From positions 124,001-188,000 of the forward strand of contig NZ_RJSG01000006.1 of assembly GCF_003725775.1 (NCBI RefSeq): a DNA stretch of 64,000 nucleotides, given 5' to 3'. Positions 34,808 through 43,513 of this stretch are shown one piece after another. The DNA is from Nocardioides marmorisolisilvae. GTDB taxonomy: Bacteria; Actinomycetota; Actinomycetes; Propionibacteriales; Nocardioidaceae. Within the stretch, counting starts at the first letter, position 1; the number at the start of each line of letters is the position of its first letter. A model generated the notes under the pieces. The model worked only from the letters and a program-made list of their open reading frames with translations. It was not told where the DNA came from and did no database searches. The position numbers were made by a program, and so were the translations under genes.

Positions 34808-35470
34808 TCATACCCCGAAGGCCCATACCGCGACCGGTCCTGGCTCGAGGACCTCCAGCGTCCGCGGGTCGGTCCCGTTCAGCAGGGCACTGTCGCCGGC
34901 TGCCAGGTCTGCGCCGGCGAGACGGAAACGGCCGTCGACGACGAACAGGTGCAGCGCCGGTGCGTCGGGGAGCTCGGCGGATCGCGTCGGGGTTCCGAGG
35001 AGCAGCCGGGCTCTGGCCGTGCCCAGGTCTCCGGGTGAGACCACCTCGCTCAGGTCGGCATCCGGCGCTCCGCGGTCCAGCCCGTACGACGGCACGCGAC
35101 CGGCCTCGTCGGGACGGAGCCACGTCTGCAGGAAGCGGGTCTCGACGCCGGGCTCGGTGATCTCCGCATGCACGATGCCGGTCCCGGTGCTGATCCGCTG
35201 GACGTCACCGGGCAGCAGCACTCCGCTTCGTCCGCCCGAGTCGGTGTGCCGCAGAGCCCCGGTGAGCACCCAGGTGACGATCTCGAGCTCGCTGTGCGGG
35301 TGCTCGGGGTAGCCGGTGCCGGGCGGGAGGGTCTCGTCGTTGTGCGCGACCATGGCAGCGAACCCGAGGCGGCTCGGGTCGTAGTGCGCACCGAAGGAGA
35401 ACAGGTGCCGGGTGCTGCGGCCCTCGGCCTCGGTGAGGAAGCGGTTGCCGGCCCGGACGATCGAGCTCAC
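34808..35470 (-). CDS. Pirin-family protein
   Basis: 220 aa bicupin. SFGAHYDPSRLGF near residue 26, EHPHSELEIVTWVLTGALRHTDS with the metal-binding His residues near 56-78, and GIVHAEITEP near 98. Pirins bind iron; some oxidise quercetin and others affect transcription. Its GTG overlaps the stop of the 2H-phosphoesterase gene (GTGA), so the two are co-translated. Confidence 0.87.
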   Translation of the reverse strand: MSSIVRAGNRFLTEAEGRSTRHLFSFGAHYDPSRLGFAAMVAHNDETLPPGTGYPEHPHSELEIVTWVLTGALRHTDSGGRSGVLLPGDVQRISTGTGIVHAEITEPGVETRFLQTWLRPDEAGRVPSYGLDRGAPDADLSEVVSPGDLGTARARLLLGTPTRSAELPDAPALHLFVVDGRFRLAGADLAAGDSALLNGTDPRTLEVLEPGPVAVWAFGV

Positions 35471-35997
35471 GCCGCCGAGTTCCCGAACGGCAGCGTGCCG
35501 AGGACCCGGGTGCCGTCCTCGTCGGTGACGAAGACGGCCGCTGCCGAGGCGTGCACGGCCAGCGGCAGTCCCGGCGTGAGGGCTGTGGTGAGGGCTGCCA
35601 TGTTCTCGCCTTCGGCCAGCGGCACCGTCAGGTGGGGGACGATCTCGTCGAACGCGCCCCCGTACGGCGGGAACTCCGGGAACAGCTTGTGGAGCTCCTG
35701 AGTCAGCCGTCGGAAGGTCCCGGCCGGCTCGGGTGAGAGGTAGGTGACGCCGCCGGGGAACTCGCAGACGTCGGTCAGCTCGAAGCCGAACGGGGTCACG
35801 TCGTCGAAGAACGCCCCGAGCGCCTCCCAGGTCGCGTCGTCGAGCTCCTCCTCGGGCAGGAACGGCGCGAGCAGCGTGATGTGCGCCGGGACGGTGCCGA
35901 AGCCGGGCAGGCGCCGTGGTCCCCCGGAGGCGGATTGCACGAACCGGTCGGCCTCGGCGACCGGGATCACGATCCCGGTGATCGGCAGCTCCTCCAC
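35467..35997 (-). CDS. 2'-5' RNA ligase-like 2H phosphoesterase
   Basis: 176 aa. The two HxT motifs of the 2H superfamily appear as VPAHITLLAPF near residue 42 and EIVPHLTVPLAE near 125. Members cleave cyclic phosphodiesters in RNA or small nucleotides or ligate RNA. The GTG is chosen because TACCGT lies 6 nt upstream; longer frames overlap the divergent CDF gene. First gene of a two-gene operon with pirin. Confidence 0.82.
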   Translation of the reverse strand: MEELPITGIVIPVAEADRFVQSASGGPRRLPGFGTVPAHITLLAPFLPEEELDDATWEALGAFFDDVTPFGFELTDVCEFPGGVTYLSPEPAGTFRRLTQELHKLFPEFPPYGGAFDEIVPHLTVPLAEGENMAALTTALTPGLPLAVHASAAAVFVTDEDGTRVLGTLPFGNSAA

Positions 35998-36003
35998 GCG
36001 CCA

Positions 36004-36009
36004 ACGGTA
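36004..36009 (-). promoter_or_regulatory. -10 element TACCGT for the 2H-pirin operon
   Basis: TACCGT on the minus strand, 6 nt before the GTG. Confidence 0.45.
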
Positions 36010-36023
36010 GTCCCGTTCGTCAC

Positions 36024-36029
36024 TAAGGT
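36024..36029 (+). promoter_or_regulatory. -10 element TAAGGT for the CDF exporter
   Basis: TAAGGT followed by 7 nt and the ATG. The two divergent -10 hexamers are only 14 bp apart, so the promoters must compete. Confidence 0.5.
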
Positions 36030-36036
36030 TGACCGC

Positions 36037-36960
36037 ATGGGCGCAGGGCATTCGCACGACCACGGCCACGCCGCCGGTCGCGCTGAGGACCGGCGTCGCC
36101 TGCTGCTCGTCCTCGGCCTCACCTCGACGGTGGTGGTCGTCGAGGCCCTCGGCGCGTGGTGGAGCGGGTCGCTGGCACTGCTTGCCGACGCCGGCCACAT
36201 GCTCACCGACGCCGCCGGGATCGTGATCGCGCTCTCGGCCTCGCTGATCGCGACGCGGCCCCCCAGCCCGAAGCGGACCTTCGGGTACCACCGCGTGGAG
36301 ATCCTCGCGGCGCTGCTGAACGCCGTCGTCCTGATCGGCCTCTGCGGCTACCTCGCGTACGCCGGCATCAGCCGGCTCATCGATCCCGCTGACGTCGAGG
36401 CCGGCAAGATGCTCGTCTTCGCGGTCGTCGGTCTGGCAGCGAACCTGGTGTCGGTGGCAGTGCTGACCGGGCGCAGGGACAGCTCGCTGAACATGAAGGG
36501 CGCCTACCTCGAGGTGCTCAGCGACGCATTCGGCTCGCTCGCCGCGATCGTCGCCGGTGTCCTGGTGCTGACCACCGACTTCCTGCGCGCCGACTCGATC
36601 GCGTCGTTGCTGATCGCGGTGCTGGTGCTGCCGCGCGCATGGGCGTTGCTCGCCGAGGTGCTCGGGGTGCTGCTCGAGGCGACACCTGCCGGCCTCGATG
36701 TCGAGGAGATCCGGCACCACCTCGGTCATGCCGAAGGCGTGGTCGACGTGCATGACCTGCACGCCTGGACCATCACCAGCGGGATGCCGGCGCTCTCCGC
36801 ACACGTGACGGTCACCGACGAGGCGTTGCGGACCCGGGGCGTCGGTCAGATCCTCGACGACCTGACGCACTGCGTCGCCGAGGACTTCGGGATCGACCAC
36901 GCGACCTTCCAGGTCGAACCCGAGTCGCACCGCGACCACGAGCTCGAGCAGCACCCGTAG
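36037..36960 (+). CDS. Cation diffusion facilitator (zinc/cobalt exporter)
   Basis: 307 aa. A His-rich N-terminus (GAGHSHDHGHAAG), six membrane helices with the metal site in ALLADAGHMLTDAAG (about 45-60) and EVLSDAFGSLAAI (about 165-178), and a cytoplasmic C-terminal domain with VHDLHAWTITSGMPALSAHV and a His-rich tail. This is the CzcD-like branch exporting Zn2+ and similar ions by proton antiport. Confidence 0.93.
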   Translation: MGAGHSHDHGHAAGRAEDRRRLLLVLGLTSTVVVVEALGAWWSGSLALLADAGHMLTDAAGIVIALSASLIATRPPSPKRTFGYHRVEILAALLNAVVLIGLCGYLAYAGISRLIDPADVEAGKMLVFAVVGLAANLVSVAVLTGRRDSSLNMKGAYLEVLSDAFGSLAAIVAGVLVLTTDFLRADSIASLLIAVLVLPRAWALLAEVLGVLLEATPAGLDVEEIRHHLGHAEGVVDVHDLHAWTITSGMPALSAHVTVTDEALRTRGVGQILDDLTHCVAEDFGIDHATFQVEPESHRDHELEQHP

Positions 36961-36969
36961 ATCGGGCCC

Positions 36970-37353
36970 TCAGCTCGTCTGGTCGATCGCTCCCACGTCG
37001 GCGATCTCCCACGCCTCGCGGACCTTGCCGTCCTCGAGGTGGCAGATGACGGCCTGGTCCATCCGGAACGGGACCCCGTTGGCGGCGACACCGCCGAACT
37101 CCTGATGGAGCGTCCCGCTGACGACGACGCGCGCCATCTCGACGTCCCCGTCGCGCACGACCTCCTGGACCTCGTGGCGCAGGTCGGGCATGGCGGCGAC
37201 CGCCTCGCGCCAGACCTGCTTCTCGGCCTCGAGGCTGGAGGTCGACAAGCCGCGTGGTGCGTGCACGACGACGTCGTCGTGCAGCAGGGCGTCGAACGCG
37301 TCGACGTCGCCGGCATCCCCGGCGCGCAGCCAGCGGACGATGAGGGACTCCAT
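36970..37353 (-). CDS. NTF2/SnoaL-like protein
   Basis: 127 aa. MESLIVRWLRAGDAGDVDAFDALLHDDVVVHAPRG is a standard SnoaL-like beginning and GVPFRMDQAVICHLEDGKVREAWEIAD a standard end. Function unknown. It begins 3 nt after the stop of the dienoyl-CoA-reductase-like gene, so it is the third gene of the PadR operon and may help the same pathway, for example as an isomerase. Confidence 0.8.
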   Translation of the reverse strand: MESLIVRWLRAGDAGDVDAFDALLHDDVVVHAPRGLSTSSLEAEKQVWREAVAAMPDLRHEVQEVVRDGDVEMARVVVSGTLHQEFGGVAANGVPFRMDQAVICHLEDGKVREAWEIADVGAIDQTS

Positions 37354-37356
37354 GGC

Positions 37357-39363
37357 CTAGGAACCCGTCCGTGCGGCCAGCCGGACGCCTTGCTCGATGG
37401 CGCGCTTCGCGTCGAGCTCGGCCGCAACGTCCGCGCCACCGATGATCGTCACCGGACGGCCGGCCGCGACCAGCTCGTCGTACAGACCGCGCACCGACTC
37501 CTGGCCAGCGCAGATGACCACGTGGTCGACGTCGAGGACCTGCGGGACACCGTCGACGGTCACGTGCAGACCGTCGTCGTCGATCAGGTCGTAGGTGGCA
37601 CCGCTGATCTGCTTGACGCCGGACTGCTTGAGCACCGAGCGGTGCGCCCAACCTGAGGTCTTGCCGAGGTCCTTGCCGATCATCGAGGTCTTGCGCTGGA
37701 TCAGCGTCACCGCGCGGGCCGCTGTCCGAGGCTCGGGGTAGGTCAGGCCGCCGCGGAAGGAATCCGGGTCACCGACGCCCCAGTGCTCCAGCCACTCCTC
37801 GAGCGACTCCTCCTCGTGCGTCAGGAACACCGAGACGTCCACGCCGATGCCGCCGGCTCCGATGACCGCGACCTTCTTGCCGGGGATCACAGATCCGGAC
37901 AGCACGTCCGAGTACAGGACGGCCTTGGGGTGGTCGATGCCCGGGATCGCCGGGACGCGCGGCTCGACGCCGGTGGCGATCACGACCTCGTCGAAGCCGG
38001 CCAGCGTGGCGACCTCGGCGGTCGTCCCGGTTTTCACGGAGACTCCGAGCACCTCGAGGCGACGGGTGAAGTAGCGCAGCGTCTCGGAGAAGTCCTCCTT
38101 GCCGGGTACCTGCATCGCGAGCCGGAACTGGCCGCCGAGGTCGGCGTTCTTCTCGAACAGCGTCACCTTGTTGCCGGTCTCGGCCAGCGACACCGCCGCC
38201 GAGAGTCCCGCCGGTCCGGCGCCGACGACCGCGACCTCGCGCGGACGGCGTACCGGGGTCAGCACGATCTCGGTCTCGTGGCAGGCGCGCGGGTTCACCA
38301 GGCACGAGGCCTTCTTGTTGGCGAACACGTGGTCCAGGCAGGCCTGGTTGCAGGCGATGCAGGTGTTGATCTCGTCGGTGCGCTGCTGCGCGACCTTGTT
38401 CATGAACTCGGGGTCGGCCAGCAGCGGGCGGGCCATCGAGATCAGGTCGGCCTCGCCGTCGGCCAGGATCTGCTCGGCCAGCTCGGGGGTGTTGATCCGG
38501 TTGGAGGCGCAGACCGGGATCGCGACCTCCTTCTTGAGCCGGGCGGTCGCCCAGGTCCAGGCGCCACGCGGCACCTGGGTGATGATCGTGGGCACCCGGG
38601 CCTCGTGCCAGCCGATGCCGGTGTTCAGCACGGTGGCGCCGGCGTCCTCGATGAGGAAGGCGAGCTCGAGGACCTCGTCCCAGGTCTGGCCGCCCTCGAC
38701 CAGGTCGAGCAGCGAGATCCGGTAGATGATCGGGAAGCCGTCGCCGACGGCCTCCCGGGTCCGGCGGACGATCTCGACCGGGAACTTCATCCGGCGGGCC
38801 GCTGTGCCGCCCCACTCGTCGGTGCGCTCGTTGGTGCGCTCGGCCAGGAACTGGTTGATGAGGTAACCCTCGGAGCCCATGATCTCGACGGCGTCGTACC
38901 CGGCCTTCTTGGCCAGGGCCGCGGAGCGGGCGAAGTCGCTGGCGGTCTGGTCGACGCCCTTGGTCGAGAGTGCGGTCGGCTTGAACGGGTTGATCGGCGC
39001 CTTCTTGGCGGACGCGGAGACCGACCACGGGACGTAGGAGTAGCGCCCCGCGTGCAGGATCTGCATCGCGATCGCACCGCCGGCTTCGTGCACCGCGTCG
39101 GTGACCTGGCGGTGCCGCTGCGCCTGGAGCCGGTTGGTCATCTCGCTGGCCAGGGGCTTCAGCCAGCCACGCTTGTTGGGCGCGTAGCCGCCGGTGATGA
39201 TCAGCCCGACCCCGCCGGCCGAACGCTCGGCGAAGTACGCCGACAGCTTCGGCATGTCCCAGAAGAAGTCCTCCAGGCCGGTGTGCATCGAACCCATCAC
39301 CGCGCGGTTACGCAGGGTCAGGTCGCCGATGGTCAGCGGGCTGAGCAAGTGGTCGTAGGTCAT
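37357..39363 (-). CDS. 2,4-dienoyl-CoA reductase-like NADH:flavin oxidoreductase (FadH type)
   Basis: 668 aa, the FadH size. Residues about 1-330 form an FMN-binding old-yellow-enzyme barrel (MQILHAGRYSY, then GSEGYLINQFLAERTNERTDEWGG in pieces), then a 4Fe-4S cluster site CIACNQACLDHVFANKKASC, and a FAD/NADH half with VVGAGPAGLSAA and VIGAGGIGVDV. It reduces conjugated dienoyl-CoA or similar enones. The ATG overlaps the PadR stop (ATGA). Confidence 0.9.
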   Translation of the reverse strand: MTYDHLLSPLTIGDLTLRNRAVMGSMHTGLEDFFWDMPKLSAYFAERSAGGVGLIITGGYAPNKRGWLKPLASEMTNRLQAQRHRQVTDAVHEAGGAIAMQILHAGRYSYVPWSVSASAKKAPINPFKPTALSTKGVDQTASDFARSAALAKKAGYDAVEIMGSEGYLINQFLAERTNERTDEWGGTAARRMKFPVEIVRRTREAVGDGFPIIYRISLLDLVEGGQTWDEVLELAFLIEDAGATVLNTGIGWHEARVPTIITQVPRGAWTWATARLKKEVAIPVCASNRINTPELAEQILADGEADLISMARPLLADPEFMNKVAQQRTDEINTCIACNQACLDHVFANKKASCLVNPRACHETEIVLTPVRRPREVAVVGAGPAGLSAAVSLAETGNKVTLFEKNADLGGQFRLAMQVPGKEDFSETLRYFTRRLEVLGVSVKTGTTAEVATLAGFDEVVIATGVEPRVPAIPGIDHPKAVLYSDVLSGSVIPGKKVAVIGAGGIGVDVSVFLTHEEESLEEWLEHWGVGDPDSFRGGLTYPEPRTAARAVTLIQRKTSMIGKDLGKTSGWAHRSVLKQSGVKQISGATYDLIDDDGLHVTVDGVPQVLDVDHVVICAGQESVRGLYDELVAAGRPVTIIGGADVAAELDAKRAIEQGVRLAARTGS

Positions 39364-39890
39364 GCGTGTGCCTCCAGGTACTCGGTGATCCAGGCGATCC
39401 AGAAGGTCTCCTGGAGGATGCCGCCGCGCAGGACCAGGTAGGTGTCGAGCTCCTGGCCCTCGAGGCGGGTGGGTTCGGGGTAGTCGCGGGCGGCCATGCC
39501 CTCGTAGTGGGCGAGCCGGGTGCGGTGGTCGTCGACGAGCTCGCGCAGATTGGCCTCGAGAGCCGTGCGGTCGCCGTACGAGGCGGCTCGCATCTTCACC
39601 GCGATCTCGCTGCGGAAGCCGGCGCGGGGAGTGGTGGTCGCGATCCAGTCGGCCAGGGCCTTGGTACCGACGTCGGTGACCGTGTAGACGCGCTTGTCGG
39701 GGGCCGCGGTCTGGGCCTGGACCTCCGCGGTCACCCAGCCGTCGTCCTCCATCCGGCGCAGCACCTTGTAGATCTGCTGGTGGGTGGCGCTCCAGAAGAA
39801 GCCGATCGAGCGGTCGAAGCGGCGCGCGAGCTCGAGCCCGGCAGCAGGACGTTCGCTGAGGGCGACCAGGAGCGCGTGTTCGAGGGCCAC
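39360..39890 (-). CDS. PadR-family transcriptional regulator
   Basis: 176 aa from the chosen GTG. PadR winged helix: VALEHALLVALSERPAAG, LARRFDRSIGFFWSATHQQIYKVLRRME (about 20-47), DGWVTAEVQ, then the dimerising C-terminal helices. Several earlier in-frame starts exist (39905 and 39926), but the family usually begins at this ALEHALL stretch. A perfect palindrome abuts its -10. It leads the operon with the FadH-like gene and is probably its repressor. Confidence 0.87.
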   Translation of the reverse strand: MALEHALLVALSERPAAGLELARRFDRSIGFFWSATHQQIYKVLRRMEDDGWVTAEVQAQTAAPDKRVYTVTDVGTKALADWIATTTPRAGFRSEIAVKMRAASYGDRTALEANLRELVDDHRTRLAHYEGMAARDYPEPTRLEGQELDTYLVLRGGILQETFWIAWITEYLEAHA

Positions 39891-39915
39891 AGCGTCACTC
39901 TGCACCCTGAGCAGC

Positions 39916-39921
39916 ACCCTA
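39916..39921 (-). promoter_or_regulatory. Candidate -10 (TAGGGT) for the PadR operon
   Basis: TAGGGT on the minus strand, directly beside the palindrome. Confidence 0.4.
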
Positions 39922-39935
39922 TGCAACTAGTTGCA
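39922..39935. promoter_or_regulatory. Perfect 14-bp palindrome, predicted PadR operator
   Basis: TGCAACTAGTTGCA equals its reverse complement and abuts the -10 of the PadR operon. Confidence 0.7.
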
Positions 39936-40004
39936 GAGGTGGCCTGCCTCACGCGGGATAGTCCAGTTGTCCGGTCGACATTGGTCCTGGAGGGTCGCCG
40001 GTCC

Positions 40005-40010
40005 TACGAT
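40005..40010 (+). promoter_or_regulatory. -10 element TACGAT for the amino-acid ABC operon
   Basis: TACGAT followed by 6 nt and the ATG. Confidence 0.5.
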
Positions 40011-40016
40011 GCCGCC

Positions 40017-40871
40017 ATGCGTCTGCGCCCTGTAGCCCTTGCCGTCCTCCCGCTCGTCCTCGCCTTCACCGCTGGTTGTGGTGAGAAGAAGGACGACACC
40101 ACCGGTTCCGCCGCGCCCTCGAAGTGCGCGGTCGCGGACCTGCCGCTGCACACCGCCGGCAAGCTGACAATCGGCACCGACTCCCCGGCGTACGACCCTT
40201 GGTTCTCCGACAACGACCCGACGAACGGCAAGGGCTACGAGTCCGCTGTGGCCTACGCGGTTGCCGATGAGCTCGGGTTCGCCAAGAGCGACGTCAGCTG
40301 GGTGAAGGTGCCGTTCAACAACTCCTACGCGCCGGGCGCCAAGAAGTTCGACTTCGACATCAACCAGATCTCGATCACTCCGGCCCGAGCGAAGGTCGTC
40401 GACTTCTCCGACGGCTACTACTCCGCGGCCCAGGCCGTGATCGTGCTCGACAAGGAGAACGTGAAGGCCGGTTCGTTGGCCGACCTGAAGAAGCTGAAGC
40501 TCGGCGCCCAGACCGGCACCACCAGCCTCACCGCGATCCGGGACCAGATCAAGCCGGACGCCGACCCGCTGGTGTTCACGAACACGAACGTCGCCAAGCA
40601 GGCGCTGCTCAACGGCCAGGTCGACGCGATCGTGGCGGACCTGCCCACCGCCTTCTACATCACGGCTGCTGAGATCGAGGGCTCCTCGATCCTCGGGCAG
40701 TTCCAGCCGGAGGCCGGTCAGCAGGAGCAGTTCGGAATGCTCTTCCAGAAGGGCAGCGGACTGGTCGGCTGCGTCAACCAGGCGCTAAAGAAGCTGAAGG
40801 ATGACGGCACCCTGGCCGGCATCGAGAAGCAGTGGCTCTCCGACACGGTCAACGTCCCCGTTCTTCAGTGA
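40017..40871 (+). CDS. Amino-acid ABC transporter, substrate-binding lipoprotein
   Basis: 284 aa. Signal peptide with lipobox ending FTAGC (Cys21), then the SBP_bac_3 fold: KLTIGTDSPAYDPWFSDND near 50, GYESAVAYAVADELGF near 72, FDINQISITPARAKVVDFSDGYY near 110, and DLKKLKLGAQTGTTSL near 155. It captures a polar amino acid or similar solute outside the membrane. First of three overlapping genes forming a complete importer. Confidence 0.92.
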   Translation: MRLRPVALAVLPLVLAFTAGCGEKKDDTTGSAAPSKCAVADLPLHTAGKLTIGTDSPAYDPWFSDNDPTNGKGYESAVAYAVADELGFAKSDVSWVKVPFNNSYAPGAKKFDFDINQISITPARAKVVDFSDGYYSAAQAVIVLDKENVKAGSLADLKKLKLGAQTGTTSLTAIRDQIKPDADPLVFTNTNVAKQALLNGQVDAIVADLPTAFYITAAEIEGSSILGQFQPEAGQQEQFGMLFQKGSGLVGCVNQALKKLKDDGTLAGIEKQWLSDTVNVPVLQ

Positions 40872-41722
40872 CCGCGAGCACCTCGGACTGGACGCCGAGC
40901 CCGCGCGAGCTCCAGCGACAGGCGCTCCGGCGGGCGCTGGCCCGCCGGCGACGCCTGCTCGCCCTGGTCATCACGGTCGTTGCGCTCGCGGTGCTCGTGC
41001 TCGTCACGATCACCTCGCCCGGCTGGGACCGGTTCCAGCAGACCTTTCTCTCCTGGCACCACGCGAAGGCTGCCTTCCCTGATGTCGCGAAGGGCTTCTG
41101 GACGAACATCAAGATGTTCGTGATCGCGGAGCCGATCATCCTGGCGATCGGGGTGCTGGTCGCGGTCACGCGGAACTCGGTCACCCCGTGGCTCACGCCG
41201 GCGCGCCTGCTCGCCGTTGCCTACACCGACGTCTTCCGCGGGCTGCCGACGCTGCTCGTCGTGTTCGTCGCCTGCCTCGGTATCCCGGCGCTCAACCTGA
41301 CCGGCGTGCCCACGTCGCTGACGGTCCTCGGCACCGTGGCGCTCGTCCTCTGCTACGGCGCGTACGTCGCCGAGGTGATCCGATCCGGTATCGACTCGAT
41401 CCACCCCTCGCAGATCGCCAGTGCTGAGGCGCTCGCCCTGAGCCGCGGGCAGACGACCCGGTACGTGGTGCTCCCGCAGGCGATCCGCCGGGTCGGTCCG
41501 CCGCTGCTCAACGACTTCGTGTCGTTGCAGAAGGACACCTCGTTGGTCGCCTCGGTCGGTGTGGCCGAGACGCTGCTCGCAGCCTCGGACTACGGCAACT
41601 ACAACTTCAACTACACACCGCTGCTCGTCAGCGGCCTGTTCTTCCTGGCGCTGACGATCCCGCTGGCACGGTTGACCGACTGGCTCGGCCACCGCGCCCT
41701 GGTCCGGGAGCGTGGCCGATGA
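40868..41722 (+). CDS. Amino-acid ABC transporter permease
   Basis: 284 aa from a GTG overlapping the previous stop (GTGA). About five membrane helices; the HisM/GlnP-type loop reads EVIRSGIDSIHPSQIASAEALALSRGQTTRYVVLPQAIRRVGPP in sections around residues 180-225, which contacts the ATPase. The N-terminus is a basic cytoplasmic stretch of about 40 residues, longer than usual. Confidence 0.92.
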   Translation: MTASTSDWTPSPRELQRQALRRALARRRRLLALVITVVALAVLVLVTITSPGWDRFQQTFLSWHHAKAAFPDVAKGFWTNIKMFVIAEPIILAIGVLVAVTRNSVTPWLTPARLLAVAYTDVFRGLPTLLVVFVACLGIPALNLTGVPTSLTVLGTVALVLCYGAYVAEVIRSGIDSIHPSQIASAEALALSRGQTTRYVVLPQAIRRVGPPLLNDFVSLQKDTSLVASVGVAETLLAASDYGNYNFNYTPLLVSGLFFLALTIPLARLTDWLGHRALVRERGR

Positions 41723-42447
41723 GCCTCCTGGAGATCCGCGGCCTGCGCAAGGCGTACGGGGACAAGGTCGTGCTCTCCGGGATCGACCTCGACGTCGCGC
41801 AGCACGACGTGGTCTGCCTCATCGGGTCCTCGGGTTCCGGGAAGTCCACGCTGCTGCGGTGTCTCAACCTGCTCGAGCAGATCCAGGACGGCACCATCGT
41901 GCTGGACGGCACCGAGATCTCCGATCCGTTGGTCGACGTACGCGCCGTGCGCCGTCGGATCGGGATGGTCTTCCAGGCCTACAACCTGTTCCCGCACCTG
42001 AGCGTGCTCCAGAACTGCTCGCTCGCGCCGGTGAAGGTCTCCGGGATCTCCAAGGCGGAGGCCGCCGAGCTCGCCCGCACGCTGCTGGCCCGGTTCGGCC
42101 TCGGTGACAAGGAGAACGCCTACCCCGACCAGCTCTCCGGTGGTCAGCAGCAGCGGGTCGCGCTGGTCCGGGCGCTGTGCACCCAGCCCGACGTGCTGCT
42201 CCTCGACGAGATCACCGCGGCGCTCGACCCTGAGCTCGTCGGCGAGGTGCTCGACATCGTCCGCAGCGAGGCCGAGGCCGGGATGACGATGCTGCTCGCC
42301 ACGCACGAGATGGGTTTCGCCCGCGAGGTGGCGACGAAGGTCTGCTTCCTCGACCAGGGCCGGATCCTCGAGCAGGGCCCACCGGAGCAGGTGCTGGTCG
42401 ACCCGACCCAGGAGCGCACCCGTGAGTTCTTGCGCCGGGTGCTCTAG
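41719..42447 (+). CDS. Amino-acid ABC transporter ATP-binding protein
   Basis: 242 aa from an ATG overlapping the permease stop (ATGA). Walker A GSSGSGKST with Lys42, Q-loop MVFQAYNLFPHLSVL near 85, signature LSGGQQQRVALVRAL near 138, Walker B VLLLDEITAALDPE and the switch His in LLATHEMGFARE. It powers the importer; this is the GlnQ/ArtP group. Confidence 0.95.
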   Translation: MSLLEIRGLRKAYGDKVVLSGIDLDVAQHDVVCLIGSSGSGKSTLLRCLNLLEQIQDGTIVLDGTEISDPLVDVRAVRRRIGMVFQAYNLFPHLSVLQNCSLAPVKVSGISKAEAAELARTLLARFGLGDKENAYPDQLSGGQQQRVALVRALCTQPDVLLLDEITAALDPELVGEVLDIVRSEAEAGMTMLLATHEMGFAREVATKVCFLDQGRILEQGPPEQVLVDPTQERTREFLRRVL

Positions 42448-42962
42448 TAGGACTGATTGATCCGCTGGAACAGCAGGTGGTCCTGCCACTGCCCGGCGAT
42501 CTGCAGGTACCGCGGCGCCATCCCGAACTGCTCGAAGCCGTTGTTGGCGAGCACCTTCTGCGAGCGCAGGTTGTCGACGAGCGTGCCTGCCTCGACGCGG
42601 TGCAGGCCGAACTCACCGAAGGCGTACTCCACGATCAACCGGCACGCCTCCGACGCGATGCCGCGACCCCCGCGGGCACCGTCGACCCAGTAACCGATCG
42701 ACGCCGACTGGAACGGTCCGCGGACGATGTTGTTCAGGGTGGTGCGCCCCGCGATGGAGCCGTCGTCGTCGATCACGAACGGCATCGTCAGACCGGCGTT
42801 CCGGGCGTCCACCAGCCCGGCGGTGACGGCCCGCACGGCAGGCTCGGTGAAGTACTCCGGCGGCCGAACCGGTTCCCAGGGCTCCAGGAACTCGCGGTTC
42901 GCCTGCATCAGGTCGGTCAGCTCGGGGACATCGGACATCTCGAGGGGTCGAAGGCTGATCAC
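42444..42962 (-). CDS. GNAT N-acetyltransferase (RimJ/RimL-like)
   Basis: 172 aa from a GTG. ISLRPLEMSDVPELTDLMQANREFLEPWEP is the usual RimJ/RimL opening, and the acetyl-CoA loop reads GYWVDGARGGRGIASEACRLIVEYAF near 95-120, followed by VEAGTLVDNLRSQKVLANNGF. It would acetylate a protein N-terminus or a small amine. It overlaps the convergent ATPase stop by 4 nt. Confidence 0.87.
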   Translation of the reverse strand: MISLRPLEMSDVPELTDLMQANREFLEPWEPVRPPEYFTEPAVRAVTAGLVDARNAGLTMPFVIDDDGSIAGRTTLNNIVRGPFQSASIGYWVDGARGGRGIASEACRLIVEYAFGEFGLHRVEAGTLVDNLRSQKVLANNGFEQFGMAPRYLQIAGQWQDHLLFQRINQSY

Positions 42963-42995
42963 CGGTCCATCCCAGCACGGCAGGTCCGCCGGGAG

Positions 42996-43001
42996 TAGCG
43001 T
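42996..43001 (+). promoter_or_regulatory. -10 element TAGCGT for the OsmC gene
   Basis: TAGCGT followed by 6 nt and the ATG. Confidence 0.5.
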
Positions 43002-43007
43002 CGCGCC

Positions 43008-43511
43008 ATGGATGCTGCCGAGCTGCGCGCCCTGCAGGCGCCGCTGAAGGAGCGCTACCGGGACGACCCGGCCAGCGCGCTGACCCCGCTGAACGCCTCG
43101 GGTCGGATCGGCTCCCCCGGGGTCACGTTCGACGTCGAGCAGTTCGCGGGCACGAGTCGTGCCGGCCTGCACCGGGCAACCGGCGGCGACGGCTCCGACG
43201 CCTGCTCCGGTGACATGCTGCTCGAGGCGCTGCTCGCCTGCGCCGGCGTGACGCTGCACTCGGTCGCCACGTCGATGGGTCTCGAGCTCCGCTCGGTGAG
43301 TGGTGCGGTGACCGGGGCGTTCGACGCCCGCGGAACGCTCGGCCTGGACCGGTCCGTCCCGGTCGGGGTCCAGGACGTGGTGGTGTCGTTCACCGTGGAC
43401 AGCGACGCCGACGACACCGCGCTGGAACGGCTCGCGACCGCGACCGAGCGCTACTGCGTGGTCGGGCAGTCGCTGGCGCAGCCGCCGCGGATCGTGGTCG
43501 CCCGCGCCTGA
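43008..43511 (+). CDS. OsmC-family protein
   Basis: 167 aa. The OsmC fold is indicated by the acceptor-Cys region SDACSGDMLLEALLACAGVTLHSVATSMGL (Cys residues near 65 and 77) and VGVQDVVVSFTVDSDADDTALERLATATERYCVVGQSL with the second Cys. OsmC proteins reduce organic hydroperoxides through a Cys pair. It stands alone. Confidence 0.8.
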   Translation: MDAAELRALQAPLKERYRDDPASALTPLNASGRIGSPGVTFDVEQFAGTSRAGLHRATGGDGSDACSGDMLLEALLACAGVTLHSVATSMGLELRSVSGAVTGAFDARGTLGLDRSVPVGVQDVVVSFTVDSDADDTALERLATATERYCVVGQSLAQPPRIVVARA

Positions 43512-43513
43512 CG

